Below are positions 13,616-15,911 of a DNA stretch of 15,911 bases, in pieces. Below the pieces are notes generated by a model. It was not told the origin of the DNA and ran no database searches. It worked only from the letters and a program-made list of their open reading frames with translations. Made by a program: the position numbers and the translations under genes. Position 1 is the first letter of the stretch. Every line of letters begins with the position of its first letter. Origin of the DNA: CAJBVG01 sp943360385 (lineage in GTDB: Bacteria; Bacteroidota; Bacteroidia; Sphingobacteriales; Sphingobacteriaceae); the NCBI GenBank assembly GCA_943360385.1, contig CALRIM020000065.1, forward strand, positions 1 through 15,911. The letters run 5' to 3'.

Positions 13616-14641
13616 CTAGTATCTATATTCTTTCACGGTATCAATAGCAAACTTCACATTATCAAAAGGGATATCCGGCATAATACCATGTCCTAGGTTG
13701 AAAATAAAGCCTTCCGTTCCTTGCATACGATCGAATAACTTGTGAATACGTTCTTTGATTACTTTTTTATCGGCATACAACACAAATGGATCTAAATTCC
13801 CTTGAACAGCAATACCTTTAGGTAAGCTATTTTTCATGTTCAATAAATCTGCATTCCAATCAATCGAAATTACATCGGGTTTTGCTTCTGCCATTAGTGG
13901 AGCAAACACAGAACTTCCTTTACAGAATGAAATAATAGGGATTCCTGATCTGTTTAATTTCGAAAGTATTTGTTTGTTGTAGTTATGAGAGAATTCTGTA
14001 TAATCATCCCACGAAAGAGCTAATGCCCATGAGTCGAACAATTGCAATGCATTCACACCAGCGGCAATTTGCATGTTTAAATACATTACGGTTACGTCTG
14101 CAATTTTTTGCAATAATTTATGTGCTAATGCGGGTTGATTATGGATAAACAATTTTGTTTTCTTAAAATCTTTTGATGAACCACCTTCTATTAAATAACT
14201 CATTACGGTAAAGGGAGCTCCTGCAAAACCAATAAGGGGCTTACTTCCATTCAATCGTTGTTGAATTACTTTTATAGCGTCGGCAACATATTTTAATCTG
14301 TCTTCTGTTCCATCTACCAATAAAGCATCGATGTCTGCTTCGTTTTTAATTGGGTTTGCAAACAACGGACCAACACCTGCTTCAAAACTTAATTGACCAC
14401 CCATCGCTTCAGCTGTAACTAATATATCTGAAAATAAAATCGCAGCATCTACATCCAACAAATCTATTGGCAACATCGTTACATCCGCCGCAATCTCTGG
14501 TGTTTTGCACATTTCTAAAAAGGAATATTTGTTTTTTATATCCCAGTATTCCTTCATAAATCTCCCCGCCTGACGCATCATCCACACTGGAGGGCGTTCT
14601 GTAATTTGTGAGTTTGCAGCTTTTAAAAATAAGTGTTCCAC
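13616..14641 (-). CDS. hemE: Uroporphyrinogen decarboxylase
   Basis: Cytosolic haem-biosynthesis enzyme that removes the four acetate carboxyls of uroporphyrinogen III to give coproporphyrinogen III. At 341 residues it is full length. The signature PPVWMMRQAGRF (17-28) carries the substrate-binding Arg23 and Arg27; Asp72 in LFSDILV is the central catalytic aspartate; GFAGAPFTVMSYLIEGG (138-154) contains the conserved Tyr149; His318 lies in NLGHGIMPD (315-323). The start is a GTG at 14641: an in-frame TAA lies two codons upstream, and the next internal Met (21) would cut into the active-site motif. Downstream the stop codon lies in three 7-bp units (TGTCTAA, TGTCCTG, TGTCTAG at 13599-13619). 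Confidence 0.97.
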   Translation of the reverse strand: MEHLFLKAANSQITERPPVWMMRQAGRFMKEYWDIKNKYSFLEMCKTPEIAADVTMLPIDLLDVDAAILFSDILVTAEAMGGQLSFEAGVGPLFANPIKNEADIDALLVDGTEDRLKYVADAIKVIQQRLNGSKPLIGFAGAPFTVMSYLIEGGSSKDFKKTKLFIHNQPALAHKLLQKIADVTVMYLNMQIAAGVNALQLFDSWALALSWDDYTEFSHNYNKQILSKLNRSGIPIISFCKGSSVFAPLMAEAKPDVISIDWNADLLNMKNSLPKGIAVQGNLDPFVLYADKKVIKERIHKLFDRMQGTEGFIFNLGHGIMPDIPFDNVKFAIDTVKEYRY

Positions 14642-14647
14642 TTTTTA

Positions 14648-14726
14648 TAGTATTGAGTATTGTGTAATGAGTATTATGTATTATGTATTATGAGCACACG
14701 AGCAAATGAACACTCGAGCACACGAA
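14648..14726. repeat. Two adjoining arrays between hemE and the response regulator
   Basis: The half nearest hemE holds TATTGAG/TATTGTG-like words and three TATTATG heptads (about 14672-14692). The other half holds octads GAGCACAC, GAGCAAAT, GAACACTC, GAGCACAC (14692-14723) plus GAA, ending directly at the response-regulator stop (CTA at 14727-14729). The hemE promoter must lie here or upstream; no TAnnTTTG box is seen. Confidence 0.8.
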
Positions 14727-15422
14727 CTAATCGGTGTATTTGTATCCCACTCCTCTTATCGAATGAAAATGTTTCGGGTTTTTAGAATCCGATTCGAAAT
14801 ATTTTCTAAACGATAAAATAAAATTATCAATGGTTCTGGTAGAAGGATAAACATCGTAATTCCATACTGTTTCCAGAATGGTTTCACGAGATACCGCTTC
14901 ACCTTTTCTTTCTACTAAAAGTTTTAACAGCATCGTCTCTTTCTTAGTGAGTGCAATGGTTTCACCGCTATCTACTAGAATTTCGAAGTTGTTAAAATTA
15001 ATTGTTTTATCTCCAATTTTATAAGAGTTTAATTGTTTATGATCATCTCCTTTTAAACTTCTTTTCACTAAAATACCTACACGTAAAATAAGTTCTTCGA
15101 GGTTGAACGGCTTGGTTAAATAATCATCGGCACCACGTTTTAATCCAGCTACTCTATCTTCTGAAGTATTTTTGGCTGTCAGGAATAATATTGGTACTTC
15201 AGTATTTTCTAAACGAATAGTTTCTGCTACTTTAAACCCATCTATTTCTGGCAACATTACATCTAAAATAACTAGGTTCAAGCGCTCTTCTTTAAAGAGT
15301 TTTAGCGCCTTCTTACCATCCGTTGCAGTAGTTACATGGTAACCTTCTAATTCTAAATTCAGTTTCAAGGCTTCGAGCAAATGCTCTTCGTCTTCTACTA
15401 ATAAAATTCTGTAGTTGCTCAT
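14727..15422 (-). CDS. OmpR/PhoB-family response regulator
   Basis: Two-component DNA-binding regulator of 231 residues. The receiver domain (5-120) shows the acidic pair Glu10/Asp11, phospho-acceptor Asp54 in LVILDVMLP, Thr82 in FLTAK and Lys104 in YLTKPF. The C-terminal winged helix (about 135-231) ends in the usual RTIDNFILSFRKYFE and HSIRGVGYKY. ATG at 15422. The gene begins 11 bp after the stop of a histidine kinase gene in the same direction, so it is almost certainly the partner of that kinase. Neighbouring genes do not reveal the regulon. The stop codon directly abuts an 8-bp tandem array. Family assignment is firm; the signal is unknown. Confidence 0.95.
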   Translation of the reverse strand: MSNYRILLVEDEEHLLEALKLNLELEGYHVTTATDGKKALKLFKEERLNLVILDVMLPEIDGFKVAETIRLENTEVPILFLTAKNTSEDRVAGLKRGADDYLTKPFNLEELILRVGILVKRSLKGDDHKQLNSYKIGDKTINFNNFEILVDSGETIALTKKETMLLKLLVERKGEAVSRETILETVWNYDVYPSTRTIDNFILSFRKYFESDSKNPKHFHSIRGVGYKYTD

Positions 15423-15433
15423 ATTATAGGTGT

Positions 15434-15911
15434 TTAGAAAATTATTTCAAAGCAAGTTCCTTGCGGCAAATTGGCACTGATACGAATATTTGCATCATGG
15501 TTATTTACTACCTGTTGCACTATAAATAATCCGAGTCCAGTACCTTTAGTTTTACGAGTCATTTCATTTCCTAATCGGTAAAATTTATGAAATATTCTAT
15601 GGTATTCTGACTCTGGAATTCCACAACCTTCATCGCAAATTCGCAGTAATATTTTGCCGTTTTTTTTCTTTAGGTCGATGAAAATACGTGTATTATCTTC
15701 TGAATATTTCACGGCATTTTCCATCAAATTATTAATCATAGACCCTAGTGAAAACCTATCTCCTACAAGCTCAATAGCATCTTCCACATCGTGTTGAATG
15801 CTTCGTTTACCTTGTACGTTTACTATTAATCGTTCAATTAAACCATAAACTAAATCACTAAAATCAAATTGTTCTTTCGGGAAAGTATAACTTCTATTTT
15901 CAATTTTACTT
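15434..15911 (-). CDS. Sensor histidine kinase, C-terminal part (runs off the window)
   Basis: The frame is open from the stop at 15434 to the window edge, giving 158 visible codons; a GTG at 15787 is internal and not the start. The catalytic ATP-binding domain is complete: N box NLMENAVKYS, G1 box DEGCGIP, F box FHKFYR and G2 box GTGLGLFIV. The segment before it (SKIENRSYTFPKEQFDFSDL) is the usual linker after the dimerisation helices, so the phospho-accepting His lies outside the window. It should autophosphorylate and pass phosphate to the response regulator encoded 11 bp downstream. The sensing and membrane regions cannot be judged from this window. Confidence 0.93.
   Translation of the reverse strand, partial: SKIENRSYTFPKEQFDFSDLVYGLIERLIVNVQGKRSIQHDVEDAIELVGDRFSLGSMINNLMENAVKYSEDNTRIFIDLKKKNGKILLRICDEGCGIPESEYHRIFHKFYRLGNEMTRKTKGTGLGLFIVQQVVNNHDANIRISANLPQGTCFEIIF

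Overview
The window looks like chromosomal DNA of a member of the Bacteroidota. The AT content is high, starts lack Shine-Dalgarno sequences, and several genes are preceded by a TAnnTTTG box, the -7 element of that phylum. The protein families (NRMT-like Nramp, bestrophin-type channel, YhcC-type radical SAM protein, OmpR/histidine kinase pair) fit. No rRNA, tRNA, insertion sequence or CRISPR array was seen. Only the TetR gene reads on the plus strand; every other gene is on the minus strand.

Layout from left to right. (1) 52-3776, housekeeping: a class-3-like aldehyde dehydrogenase just downstream of an Nramp-related metal transporter, then an extended short-chain dehydrogenase. (2) 3990-7690, an AT-richer three-gene operon transcribed FRG-domain protein, DUF262 protein, OLD-type ATPase/TOPRIM nuclease. 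It resembles an anti-phage defence operon and is the best candidate for an undescribed system here. (3) 7929-9469, a beta-carbonic anhydrase in an operon with a bestrophin-like anion channel, ending in a strong hairpin terminator and starting at a TAnnTTTG promoter. It is divergent from a TetR regulator (9572-10249), with a palindromic operator candidate between them. (4) 10432-11017, a higBA toxin-antitoxin module bracketed by two nearly identical 72-bp direct repeats. (5) 11282-14641, a YhcC-type radical SAM protein, an outer-membrane beta-barrel protein and uroporphyrinogen decarboxylase (hemE). (6) 14727 to the right edge, a response regulator and the C-terminal part of its sensor kinase, which runs out of the window.

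The most unusual structure lies outside genes. Nearly every housekeeping gene ends directly against, or inside, a degenerate tandem array of 7- or 8-bp units. The arrays hold register for up to 18 units, use a different word at each gene, and share words between loci. Genes of the defence-like island and the carbonic anhydrase lack these arrays and have conventional hairpin or T-run ends. The longest gene-free stretch is about 264 bp (11018-11281) and is filled mostly by these repeats. The 213-bp gap 3777-3989 shows only AT-rich sequence and a weak terminator for the island.
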